Shown: one piece after another, positions 1 through 11,384 of the stretch
How the letters are laid out: every line of letters begins with the position of its first letter
How positions within the stretch are numbered: the first letter of the stretch is position 1
Program-made: the position numbers and the translations under genes
Source of the DNA: Desmodesmus armatus
Lineage: Eukaryota; Chlorophyta; Chlorophyceae; Sphaeropleales; Scenedesmaceae
NCBI GenBank assembly: GCA_007449985.2
Contig: VIIQ02000703.1
Location: 186,001 to 250,000, forward strand
Length of the DNA: 64,000 nt
Direction of reading: 5' to 3'
Notes under the pieces: generated by a model
What the model was told of the DNA's origin: nothing
The model's database searches: none
What the model saw: the letters and a program-made list of their open reading frames with translations, nothing else

Positions 1-395
1 AGTCTGCTGGCTTGTGGTTGCTGGCACGTGGATGCAATCCACTGAAGAGACACTGTGGGGACACAAGAGCCGGTGCTTGCAGCCCCAGTTATACCTCCCC
101 AACCCAGCTGCCAGTACCCACCCAGTTGGTGACTAACCAACTGCCGAGGCTGGGAGTATCTCCTCCAAAACCTCTGCTGTACTGTCTGTACAAAGTGACA
201 GCTAGGGTGTCCGGTCCTGCTACATTGGGTACGCTGACAGCCGAGCGTGCATCTGACCCCTTCCCACCCAACGCTCTAGGTCAAACCAAACATGCTGATG
301 ATGATGTTTGGCTGCGCAGCTGCAGCGCTGAGGCTTGGCAGAGTGGCTGTTATTGCCGCGGCCACTGTGAGCTGCTGCTGCTGCGTGCTGCTGCT

Positions 396-445
396 GCTGC
401 TGCTACTACTTTCACCATGTCCATGCTGCTGCTGCTGCTGCGCAT
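396..445. repeat. CTG/CAG trinucleotide microsatellite
   Basis: Interrupted runs of CTG inside the last visible intron of the uS11 gene. It opens long spurious frames (poly-Ser, poly-Gln, poly-Leu) that should not be taken as genes. Confidence 0.8.
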
Positions 446-514
446 GTGCCACTGCTGGCGCTGCTGGTACTGTAGCGTCCTGTGTCCTAGCTGCCCCCGT
501 GTGCTGCTGCTCAC

Positions 515-1449
515 CAATGCGGCCAATCTTCATGCCGGCACGTGCCAGGGCGCGCAGGGCGCTCTGTGCACCGGGACCGGGGGTCTTGGTCTTGTTGCCA
601 CCGGTGGCGCGCAGCTTGATGTGCAGGGCAGTGATGCCCAGCTCCTGTGGATGTTGAAAAAAAAGAGGATGTCACACAGAATGTCACACACGAGACATCA
701 GCACAAGGTGTGTGCTCCAAGTATCATGGCGAAGTGTTGGTCTGTATAGTGTTTTGTTTTTGGGGTTGCTGTTCACTTCACTTTTGAGGCCTGCCTCCCT
801 CTTGGGAAGAGGTTGATTCGCCCATGCGTGACACGGACGGGAGGGGGGGGGGCAGCAGGGAGCAACTGCAGACGTCGGACAGCTGCTGATAGCTGTTGCA
901 ACAGGCCTGATAACGAGGGTTTGTGCATGGGGGGTGCACTGCCACCAACCCCACCCCACTAGCAGCAGCAGCAGCACAACAGCAGTGTGTTGGTGAATTC
1001 CCTGTAACTCCCAGCCTGCTGCTGCATGCTCACCTTGCAGCGGGTTGCAACGTCCTGTGCTGCCAACATAGCAGCGTAGGGGGAGGACTCATCACGATCG
1101 GCCTTCACCTTCATGCCGCCGGTCACACGGACCAGGGTCTCCTTGCCCGACAGATCAGTGATGTGCACGAAAGTGTCGTTGAAGCTGGCAAAGATGTGGG
1201 CAACGCCAAAGACGTGCTCGCCCTCGCGCACGGTGGGCCCCAGAGTGACATTGTCCTCTGTCTTGGTGGTCTTTGCCTTGGGTGCCACTGCAGGAGGCAA
1301 TACAGGATGGCTCAGGGGCAGGAAAAGGTTCAAAAGAACTGCTGTTGATATCTTTGTATCAACGAACACCTTGCCGCACCCCTGACGGCAGCACACGAGC
1401 AGAGCTGTTCATGGCTGCCCACCATCAGCAGCAGCTGCTGCAACTCACT
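515..1449 (-). CDS. RPS14: 40S ribosomal protein uS11 (S14), 3' end outside window
   Basis: Cytosolic small-subunit protein uS11, part of the 40S platform. The coding exons visible are 1287-1034 and 644-515 (minus strand); both match the near-invariant uS11 core ([20 protein letters not shown], then [20 protein letters not shown]). The second visible exon ends in codon phase 1 after MKIGRI, exactly where the family continues with EDVTPIP; that last exon (about 22 residues) is not found in 1-514 and must lie beyond the left edge. No ATG opens exon 1287-1034. Joining an upstream donor (exon base A at 1449, then GTGAGT) to the acceptor before 1287 gives A|TG GCA CCC, so the start codon would be split by an intron in the 5' leader. 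Identity is certain; the split start is inferred. Confidence 0.93.
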
Positions 1450-1699
1450 TGTGCTGGTCTTAGATTGCCGACGCACGGATGGTGGCGTCGTCGGCGACGA
1501 GAATACTATAAGCACGATGAAGAGAGGGAGCCCAACAGCGCTGTCCAACCACTTGGGCAGTCCATCGAAGCACAGACCATGCCAAAACCTTGAAACCCAC
1601 AGGCAGGGGGGGATGGAGAGCGTACACTAGAGATAGTTTGAGAGGAACCGCTGAGTCCATTTGCAGCTGTAGCAGCTCGGCAACTCCATCACCCTCTGA

Positions 1700-3516
1700 G
1701 GCACCTGATCATGCTGCACTCCTCCCTCGTTGCTGATGCTGCTGTCAAACTGTGCTTGGAAGCTTGTTGAAGCCTGCAAAGTGTTGATTCAAGCTTGATA
1801 TGCTCTTCATGGCTCCAGGCAGCGCTATTGCGCCAGCATACAGCATTGACACTGCTGCCTTGCTGCACTTCCAGTCACGGATGTCCAACCTCGCCGCGTG
1901 TGGGGCCCAGAGCAGCTGACAAGCATGCAGGTGGACACTCTCAGAGGCTTGAGACAGCAGCAGAAGGATTCTGCAAGCAGGTTATGGCTGGTGCTGGTTG
2001 CAGACGCCCAGCAGGGCATTGAACTGTAATCAGTCAGCTCAACAAATCAAGCTGTGGGCCAAGCAGCAGCAGCTGGCAAGAAAGCTGCCCGGGGAGGGGT
2101 AGTATGTTGTTGAGCTGTCATCATGTGCTGCAGGCACACGCAGTTGCTTCAAACACTCTCCACAACCCTCCTTGGCTGCTTCCTGGGCGCACAGCACCTG
2201 CCAACTGCTGTTTCAGTGTGCACCACCAACAGCAGCGCAAGCATTGGCTGCACTATTCACAACCAACATCTCCCCTGGTTACCCAGTCAACTCAGCTGTA
2301 GCAGTGATGGTAGCAGCATGGTGCCAAGTGTGCAAAGGGTGTTGGTGTGTGTGGGTTGCACCAAACATGTTGGCTGGCTTTGCCAGTGTCTGTGTAGCAG
2401 GGCCCTGTCAGGTGGAGCCTCGTCAACCCGTGCCTGGCTCAGTGACTGGGAACAATCGTCCTATCTGCTGCTTCCTACGAACACCCCAACCCCAGTGAAA
2501 AACACTCGTGACGTGACACGTCCAGCCCCAGCCTATTTGACACTACAGCCACAGACGATACCGTAGTTGCTGTGTGGCAACTGCATGGCTCAAGTTTGCC
2601 TTCATGTTGAGTTCCACTGACTGAGGCACCTTGACCATCAAGTCTGCTGCTTTGCATGCTGCTAAAGAGGGCAGCTGTGCTTCTGCTGCGGACGTAGCCT
2701 CTGCAGGGTCAGTTGTGAGTGTGCCATGTGACCCCAAGGCAGGATCATCATGATCTTGCAGCTCACATGATTCCAAAGTTGATGAATGGTATCTATGACT
2801 GCTCTGCTGCTTACTCATGTGGCTGTGCATGACCCTCCTTGCAAAATTGCAACCCATTGCTGCTGCTGTCCTAACCCAGCAGATAGGACTGCCAGCAATA
2901 GGACACATGGGCACTGCAATCAGGAAACGTGCCGACGGATGTATACCACACATTAACATGCTTTGAGGGCCAGCAGCTGCAGCTTTAAGCTGGGCAGCTG
3001 CAGCCTGAAGCTGCTTGGGGAACCACGCACTGCAGCTGCTCCCGCTCGACATGGCAGAGCAAAATCACTTAGGGCTATGTCTGGTACACAAACAGCACGC
3101 ATGGGAGTCATCTGAAGCAGCCCCACGCCCAGACGCGGTTGCTGCGGCACGATTCTGCTGCCATGAATTTCATTGTGGCGCCAATTGTGTATGAGAGCAG
3201 GCCAATATGGTCCAGTAAAAGTTGATATGGAATCATACATCCAAAGCATACCGTTCTGATGAAAAGTGTGAGCCAAGTCTGACGTGGAACTCGAAGCGTC
3301 AGGACGCGTCGCGGCCTGTGCTGCCTCATACTCATATACTGTGCAGCCCGTATCAGCCTCAGATGTTTTAACTTGTATTGACAACTTTCTTCAGACTCTT
3401 GTAGTCTCATACAAAGCCACCCAGATTGGCTGGTCAACCCTACAGCCCCATCCTGGCATACAGTGCAGCAGACGCCTGCACCACTTTGAAGTTTCTTTAA
3501 TCAACAAACAGGCATC
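1700..3516. other. Intergenic, no supported gene
   Basis: This stretch must hold the promoters of the divergent uS11 gene and of the secreted protein gene starting at 3517. A minus-strand ATG frame of 169 codons (3052-2543) is present but has no recognisable domain, and I see no clear exon chain around it, so it is not called as a gene. Confidence 0.5.
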
Positions 3517-6500
3517 ATGAAGCTCAGGCAGGGCTCAGCCTTGCTGCTAGTGGCCCTGCTGGCGGGCATTGCTGCTTGCTCAGCTCGCAAGACTCAGCAG
3601 CGTCCCGCACAGGGCGCCACAGGGCAGCCAGTTGAGATGTCCTCAATGGCAATTACATTCTACAACAGCGGTAAGTGCCTCGTGGGGCCTTGTAGGTGTT
3701 GCTGTCGTGCTTCCCGCGCGTTCAATCTTTGTGCAAAACTCGCTTGCATGGCTGCGGCTGTGCTCAAATAATCCTTATACAAGCTTCAAACTCAGTTCAA
3801 GCACGCACACGCACCCTGGAGACGCACAAATTGATTTCAATCTCCCTACTGCTGCTGCTGACTATCTGTCTGTGCCTCTGCTTGCTCCTGCTGCTGCTTG
3901 CTTCTTGCTGCTGTTGCTTTATCTACGTACCCTTTCCTCAACAGAGTACCAGCCTATGTATGGCAGCCCTATCAGCCAGTGCGAGCTCCTTGTCAGGCGT
4001 GCAGCCAAGCACGGCAGCAAGCGCATCCAGTTTGTCCCCACCCACTACTGGTACGAGAAGGCCAACGAGCAGTTTGCCCCCAACACCTGCCACGCCGACA
4101 ACTGGTCCATTCAGAACAAGGTCGAGTACTACTGCCAGAAGCACGAGTGGAACAGCGACTGCGTGGCCTTCAACCCTCAGACAGTCAAGGTCTTTGCCGA
4201 TGGCATCAAGTCCTGCTTCAAGGTTGCTGCCGAGCTGTTCGACGAGATCATGGTTGCGCCCCATCTGGATGAGGGCCTGAAGCGCGGCAAGTGGCGCAAC
4301 ATGCTGCACTTCGACCCCCTGTGGGAGGATCCCAACGGCAACAGCTACTGGTCCATCATGCTCAAGCCTATCCTGGATGCTGCTAACGAGGTGCTGCCTG
4401 CTGGCAAGACCTTCTGGTTCGGTGTTGAGGGTGAGTTGACCGCAGCTTCAAATTTGTGTAGTATGGATAGCTGAATAATATGACCACATACCATGTTTAG
4501 CTGGTGCAACCCTGGGAGTTGAGTGCCTGGCTGGACGACAGGACAGCGTTAGGGCCTGATACACCTTGCTGTGTGCATCACACTGGTTGCTGCGCCTGTG
4601 CAATCACCTGCAAACTGCCAAGCATGCGGCACTGAAGGCACCCTTATGCTGTAAGCATGCAACAGCAGAACCTACAACCTATCCACATCTTGTATTGCAC
4701 CCAGCTTTGGAGCTGTTCATGCGTGCCTCCAACACAAGCAGGCGCCTTGCCCATAACCTTACCCTACAGGCTCGAACCCCTTGCCATCTCCCCACTCACC
4801 CTTTCTGCCACCGCTCGCCTGCCCGCCTGCCGCCTGTCTGCTCACTCTATCCCTACCTCCCACCCTACAGGAGAGATGGGCGGAACCGTCATGTCCCACC
4901 CCGCCAAGTACCAGCAGATCTACAACACCATCCGCAAGCAGTGGACAACCCCCGCCAACCTCAAGGTCGGCTTCACAGTCAACCACGCCTATGTCATGGG
5001 CTACATGAACCGCGAACCCGGCATCCCCTGCCTGCCCCCTACCCCCATGGCCCCCTATGATGGTGGCTTCGGCCCCGTCCTGCCCTTCGAGCAGTGGCCC
5101 AACTATGAGGAGGCAAAGAGGAACACCCCTGCTATCAAGAGCCTCATCGCTGCTTCTGACTTCATCGGTGTCTCCAACTACGCCAGGTGACGGTGGGAGT
5201 GTGGTGTGTGGTGTGTGAGGGATGGACTTATTCAGGGGTGCCTGGTGGGTGCAGGGTATGGAAAGGTGGAGGGTGCAGCAGGCTGTACTGTGAGTGATTG
5301 ACACTCTCAAATGCTGCTTGATTGCGGTTGGCATTTGCAGCTGGTGTAGCATGATGATAGGCTTGCACCGGGCAAACAGTGCGCCGTGGGCATCTCTGCA
5401 TGCCAACAGGGGCTTGACTGAAAGTGCTTGCTGCTTGGAAGGCTGCAGTGTACAGTGCACAACAGCTGCTAGACTCATGTTGCATGTTTGTACGGCATCC
5501 TGCATACCACTGCCACCCAATGCATCAATGCACACACACACACACACACACATCTGACCCGCTCCTGCACGTTGCTGTCTTGCAATCCTGCCATGTGTGT
5601 CTACAGGGCCTCCAACCCCACCGTCACCCCCTCTGACATCGAGTCTTCTACCCAGAAGATTGCCGATGAGCTTGCAGCACTGGGCATCAACCTGCAGACT
5701 GCTCTCAAGGGCAAGGTGAGGGATCGTTGCTGATGGTGCTAGCCTGTTGTATTTCTGTAACACATCAGTGTGAGGAGAGCAGCAGCACGTGCAGGTACTC
5801 TGGTGCCAGTGTTGATCCGTCCTGTGCAAGGGGTATTTATGGTGGAGTTTTTGATATAGCAGCAGCTCTAGTGCTCAGGCAGCACGGCGCACTTCCTCTG
5901 GCACCAGCGCAGCACTGTATCACATAGACACTGCCTGTCCAGCGACAGACCCTCAGCATTGGCCCAAGCAAGTTGCTGCGCAACGAGCAAACACATGGCA
6001 CACCAACACCACCCTACACACAGCCAATATCCTCACCATCCTCACCCCTTCCTTGCTGCCAACCCGCGCCCAATCCTTCCCTGCCGTAGGTCTTCATGTT
6101 CAACGAGTTCGGTCTGGGAGGTGGCCTCTCCGAGTGCGGTGACACACCCGGTACTGACCACAAGATCGGCCTGTTCCCATGGCTGGGTGTTACCACCAGC
6201 TATGATGCCAATAAGGACCCCTTCAAGAAGAGCCCCGCTGCCAAGAACTTTGTGATGAGCTACTACCAGGCTGCCCTGCGTCTGCTGAAGCAGGGAGGTG
6301 GCAAGTGGCCAGTGCACCACGCATACATCTGGAACTGCGTGTCTTGGGACGTTCAGGTGAGGTTGCGTGACAGGATCAATGTAGCAGCACAGTATGTTAC
6401 CACCGTAGAAGCCCAACTTTGTATAGTACTACGTGTGACACGTCACATGTCGCAGTGACAGACCAAGCTGCAGGTACAGCCCAACAGCTGCATGAAGAAG

Positions 6501-6929
6501 GTTTTCTTGTGGAGCAGCAGCGCACAGCAGAGCAGACACTTTTCTTTTAGAGCAGCAACAGAGCTGTGGGCATAAGCCTGACATCGACAGACGGTGTTGC
6601 CGCATGCATGTTTGGTGAAAATGCTCCACAGAACACTAGAACAATGCTGCGTATTACCTTGATTGTGACCGATCAGCTGTGCAGCAACTGGTATGTCACA
6701 TACCCAGCCTCTTTATCCCAGCCACTGACTGCCCTGCCCTCTGCCGTGTGCTGCCCTTGTCTACTGCCTGTTTCCTGCTTCTATTGCCATCATACAGGGC
6801 ATTCACACCGCATCCGCTGTCTGGAACACCAATGTGGACCAGGGAGACTGGCCCGTGCAGAACGGCTTTGCTGTGCAAGAGGTGATCGACATGATCAAGT
6901 CTCACAACAAGGAGGTCCTGCGGAAGTGA
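3517..6929 (+). CDS. Secreted TIM-barrel-like putative glycoside hydrolase (clan GH-A-like)
   Basis: Six exons keep one frame: 3517-3670, 3945-4430, 4871-5186, 5607-5715, 6090-6356, 6798-6929; about 487 residues. The start at 3517 gives a typical signal peptide (KLRQGSALLLVALLAGIAAC), so the product should be secreted. The body shows strand-like segments spaced as in a (beta/alpha)8 barrel: IQFVPTHYWYE, FWFGVEGEMGG, KVGFTVNHAYVMG, FIGVSNYAR, FMFNEFGLGGG and AYIWNCVSWD. In clan GH-A enzymes the acid/base and nucleophile glutamates sit at the ends of strands 4 and 7; E215 (VEGEMG) and E361 (NEFG) are candidates here. I do not recognise the exact family or substrate; the enzymatic call rests on motif shape only. 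It could be an inactive barrel. Introns hold a (CA)11 microsatellite (5531-5552). Confidence 0.75.
5531..5552. repeat. (CA)n microsatellite
   Basis: Eleven CA units in the third intron of the secreted barrel protein gene, about 55 bases before the exon 4 acceptor. Confidence 0.9.
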
Positions 6930-9650
6930 AGGCCGCAAGGTTTCACCGGCCTGAACCCAGGCTTCCCCGGCCTAAACCCTGATCAGCAGCGCAGCTTCCA
7001 GCCCAATGTATGCCCGGCTTGACTGTCCTGCTGGACTGCAGACGCAGTTTGGTGTGTCAGGTTGGTGTGTGCATGTGCAGCAAGCAGCTGCATTTGGGCT
7101 GCTGGGTTGTATGCGTGCGCAGGCTGGTGTTTGTGCAAGTGTGCCGGTGGAGATGTGTGCTGTCTGCATGCCTGCAGACGTGCGCAAGCTGCCGGTGCAT
7201 GCACTGTAGCAGTCTGTGTCATGCATGTGTGTGTGATTGCGCGCGTGTGTGTGGACGTATTGGATACTTCACAGTGTGTGTATGTGGTGTTGTCGGGCAT
7301 CGCAAGCTGCAGGACGATGCTTCTGCAATGCTGATGTTGCTGCGCTGTCAACGAGCAGCATGCATGGGGTGCTGTCAGTACCGGTGCAGCATTCCGTGCC
7401 GAGTGCTGCTGAGTCACCATGCAGACCAAATGTGATCAGCCTTCTGTCTTTCTCTTTTGCGTCATTGCTTGCACCCTTTTGTGCCTCGCAAGGCGCTACT
7501 ATCTCCAGTTGTTGTTGTGTAGTGTTGCTCATGCTGTTGTAGATGTAGTGATTGTGTAGAGTAGTTGTCAGGACCCCCCGCAGGATGTTGCTCTTTTGAG
7601 GCTGCGCCTCACCTCGGATCTGTTATTGTTGTGCTCGGCTTTAGGGTGTGCGTGGCGTTCCTTGAAATACACGAGTGGTGTCACGTGATGGCAATCTGTC
7701 TCCTGACAGTGCGCCAAAGACACAGTGCAGCGCCAACAGGCCGCTTTCAGGCTGCACACGCCGGCACAGCTGCCGGCAGTTTTGTTTGCCCTGGGGCCCC
7801 TGGCATGGCCTCGCTGCATGCCGACTGACTTGCATATACACGCATTGATTTCATTCGTTCAGGAGTGACGTGTGGGTCGCTGGTGCCTTCTGAATGATCG
7901 GCTGTTCCGCCATTCAGCACTGTCGGTTGCAGGAGTGCGGCATGCTGCAATGCATACCACCAATTCAGCTGCCGGCAATGCAGCTACTGTGTACTTCAGG
8001 ATGCGGCATGTCTGATGCTTGCACGTTATCACAGGGCAACTCCTGCGTGTGTGCCATTAGATTGTTTTGCAGCATGTGTACTACAGTTGTGAGCCACTTG
8101 CTAGCCCTATGCTTTTGGCTCAGTAGCTGCTGCTGTTAAGGCTGCCAAGCCCCAGCACCGTACTTTTGCCAATTAAAGTCAAATGCTGCAACATGCATTG
8201 ACGGCGCACTCAGGCGCCTTGGTTCGTCACAACCTCCTGCTGCATCTGTGTGATTGCCGTGGGTGTTTGAGGTTCAAGTTGAACCCCCTACCTCTCTGCA
8301 GTTGTGCAGCCGTTGCATCCCCCCGGCATGGCATATCAGCTAGCGTGAAGCTAGTTGCAACACCCTCTGCTTTGGGCATTTTGTTTGAGATAGGCCCGGC
8401 AGCAGGAGTGGATTGGCTTGTACATGTGCGGCAGAGACGCTGTAACAAGTAGGCATTAATTTTCCAGGCTTCAGGGTTCAGCAAGTTTGCAAGCTGCAAC
8501 ACAAGCAAGCAAGTCTTGACTGTCTGCAGTGTTGCAACATCAGCTTCAGGCAGCAACCCAAGCCTAGCAAGCTGGTGACCAACATCAGGTGGCATGCCAA
8601 GCTTTATCCCACATCATAGCAGCCACTATGAAAGCCCGTGTTGTTGCAAGTATCAGAAGCAAGTGAGGCAGCATTGGAGCTTGTGACAAGCAGCAGCGCA
8701 CAGCACTGGCAGCACCCCCATCCTTACAGAACTGCTGTTGAGCAAGCAGCAGCGCATGCCAGTGCAAGGTACGCCTCATCTTGTCAGTCATCATGGACCA
8801 ATGGCATGGCCTAGAACAAGGTGGCAGCCCCTAAAACAATGAAACAGCCATGCAATCAATAAATTCCGCTGCAGTAGCCATGCTGAGCTGCTGCTTCATG
8901 TGCTTGCCCTCCTTCCGTGCATTTGGCCTTTGTTGCTGCTAAATCCTTTACAAATTACTTCTGCCCTCTCCATGACATGTGGCTGAGACAAGTTGAAGAG
9001 GTGTGTGGCAGGTGGGTTGCGCATTGCCGCCAAAGAAAGCCGAAGTCCTTGCAGTGTTCTCAGCCGATCTGTACCTTTACAGTGTCTGATGTGTCTGCTG
9101 GGGCTGTTTGGCATCACTGATTGCGCGGATGGCTTGCATTGGCAGTTTTGCACCATGAAGATGGGGAGCTCCGAGCTAGTGGGCCACTAGATTGCCAGCC
9201 GCTGCATTGTGACAATGCACAGCACTGCTGAGCTGCTGCAGCATTGGGTTGAGCTTTATTGACCTAGCAAGTTGCGAATCAAGCATGTATGCATTCAACT
9301 CCAGTGAAAAGCCTGCGCATTCTGTTGCCCCTGATCCTGATGTGCTCAGTGCATGATGGTGACAGTCAGCATTGGGCCAAACATGTGGCTTAGGCACCTT
9401 GGACGAGGTGCGTGGTAGGTGGGGTGCGCATTGCAGCCAGGGGCACTGCAAATACATTGATAAAGTGCAAATGCACCATATTTCAAGACTTGAAGCGTGG
9501 CCGAAGGAGCGCAGCGCCGCACAAAAGCCAGTCTTGCTGCTTGGCACAAAGCAGCGTGGGGATCGTGTCGGGGCCTGTCCACGTTCTATAAACTGCGACA
9601 TACGCTTCTTCGGTGCCTGCAGGACAGTTTCGGAGCAGTTACAGTGTTAC
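6930..9650. other. Long intergenic region without supported gene
   Basis: No exon chain or conserved domain is seen on either strand. It contains an imperfect local duplication: about 70 bases from 8973 (around CATGTGGCTGAGACAAG) resemble those from 9380 (CATGTGGCTTAGGCACC). The 3' untranslated part of the upstream gene lies at its left end. Confidence 0.5.
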
Positions 9651-9654
9651 GCGT

Positions 9655-9705
9655 CTGCTGATGTCGTGATGACGCGATGTGTCGAGTGTGGCTCCGAGTA
9701 TATAA
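9655..9705 (+). promoter_or_regulatory. Promoter of LEA gene A: conserved TGACG block and TATA box
   Basis: A 22-base block at 9655-9676 (core GATGTCGTGATGACGCG) is repeated base for base upstream of LEA gene B at 13183-13204. It contains TGACG, the core bound by plant and algal bZIP factors. A good TATA box (TATATAA) lies at 9699-9705, about 100 bases before the ATG. Function is inferred from conservation and position. Confidence 0.6.
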
Positions 9706-9805
9706 GCTTTTCACGGCCATGATGGGTAAGCACAGTTCCTGTACATACGACCAATCCACACATCCAGCAGCAAGTTACTTTCTTTCGCTTTCAACAGTCG
9801 TCAGC

Positions 9806-11384
9806 ATGTCTTCCGAGCGCGACTCCATCGCCCAGGAGGTGCGTTGGACATGGTGCAGCAGTGAATGATTTGCAGTGGTCGTGCAAGCTGCAATGTTCAC
9901 CAATACTGTCGGTGCATGTACGCTCTGTGCGCGATTCTCAATCACTGATCAAGTGTGCATTGCTGTCCTCTCTGCTGCCGCCCCCTCCCTCCTCTTGATC
10001 CCTGCAGAAGTTTGGCAAGAACTTTGATGAGCTTGAGCCCATGCAGCGTGTGCAGGTTGGAGGCACCATCGGTGGAGAGCACCGCAAGCAACAGATGGCA
10101 GAGGTGAGGGGGGAGGGTTGCCGCATCCTTGAGATACTCCCACTATCACATGCAGCCTACCAACCAGTCTGCAGTGCTGAATGTAGCCAAGGACTCCTGG
10201 GCACTCGCTTGTACATGCATTCGCTGGCACCTGCAGCTTGATGCTTTGCGAATGCAGTCATGCAAGCCAGTACTGCAGTCCGCTCCATATAGGCGGGGTG
10301 CGTGTGCCTGTTTGCGCTGATCAACCATTGGCAAAGCGCATCATGCCCACCATATCCTATGTTGCATGGTCGGTGACCAACCAGTAGGCTGACTGCTGAG
10401 CACTCTGGCATCCACGCCCACGCAAAATCTCACAAACTAACCAAGTTGCCTGCCTATACCTACCCCTTCTGTTCCCAGGGCCAAGGTGGTGATGTGAGTG
10501 CTGCCTACGCAGAGATGGGCTCCAAGGGTGGACAGACCCGCAAGGATGAGATGGCCGAGGTGTGTTGCCTTGCTGCTGCATGGGTGCTGCCAGCACCACA
10601 GTGTGGGTGCCAGTGCACTGCCTCCTGCCTGTTCTGTCTGTTGCTGTTTTCTCGCACAAATTAGTCCAATCCGTATTGCTGCTGAGTCAGCAGTACCACA
10701 GTGTCATATCGTATCAATAGTGACTTGAGTCATGCCATAGTGGTGGCATTGTGCTAGCTGACCGGGCCCAGCCCTGACATGCCACAGTGCGCCCAGCCCT
10801 GACTGCTGCCGCTGCTGTCCCTTCCCTGCAGGAGCATGGTGGTGATGTCTCTGCTGGCTACGCTGAGATGGGTTCCAAGGGTGGATCTGAGGGTGGCTCC
10901 AAGGGTGGTCAGGCACGCAAGGAGCAGCTTGCTGAGGTGAATGTTATCTAACGGCTGAGTGTGCGCTGTCTACCAGCATGCTGCACTGCGCATTGCTCAG
11001 CTTGTGATGGAGCTCTGCGCTCATGCGCAATGCATACACGGCCTATGATGTTGCACTGCGCATTGCACAGCTTACCATGGTGACAGGGTGACTGCCTGAA
11101 GTTGAAAATGCAAACAGAGTGTATGCTGGTCAGGGCAGATGGGAGCTTGCGAAGCACCATTGGCATTGAATGGAAGTCAGTGTCCTGTTGGCCCTGCTTG
11201 GCTTGCACCCCGCTGAAGATGTTGCCAGTCACTGTACAGTCACTTACCAGTGGTTGGGGATCTACCATGCGACACAGTGACCTGACCATACTGCATCTGT
11301 GGCTGCATGTCCGTTGCGCAGGAGCATGGTGGTGATGCCTCCGCTGGCTACGCTGAGATGGGCAAGAAGGGTGGCCAGGCATAA
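9806..11384 (+). CDS. LEA group 1 (Em/KGG-repeat) stress protein, gene A
   Basis: Five phase-0 exons: 9806-9838, 10008-10103, 10479-10559, 10832-10936, 11322-11384; 125 residues. The product is very hydrophilic, Gly/Lys/Glu-rich, with no signal peptide, so it should be cytosolic. After the leader MSSERDSIAQE comes a GGTIGGEHRKQQMAE module, then repeats of the form GGDxSAxYAEMGSKGGxxRKEQLAE. These match the LEA_5 (Em-like) signature GGQTRKEQL...YxEMGxKGG, known for desiccation protection. Exon 4 carries an extra GGSEGGSKGG insert. The last exon ends GKKGGQA, unlike the other three genes. A TGTAA signal lies about 430 bases past the stop. Each repeat is one exon. Confidence 0.88.

Noticed and set aside
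2543..3052. 169-codon minus-strand frame with ATG
   Set aside because: No domain, no adjoining exons recognised, and composition like the surrounding intergenic DNA.
4759..5829. 356-codon minus-strand frame
   Set aside because: Antisense to exons 3 and 4 of the secreted barrel gene; no recognisable domain and contains a CA repeat translation.
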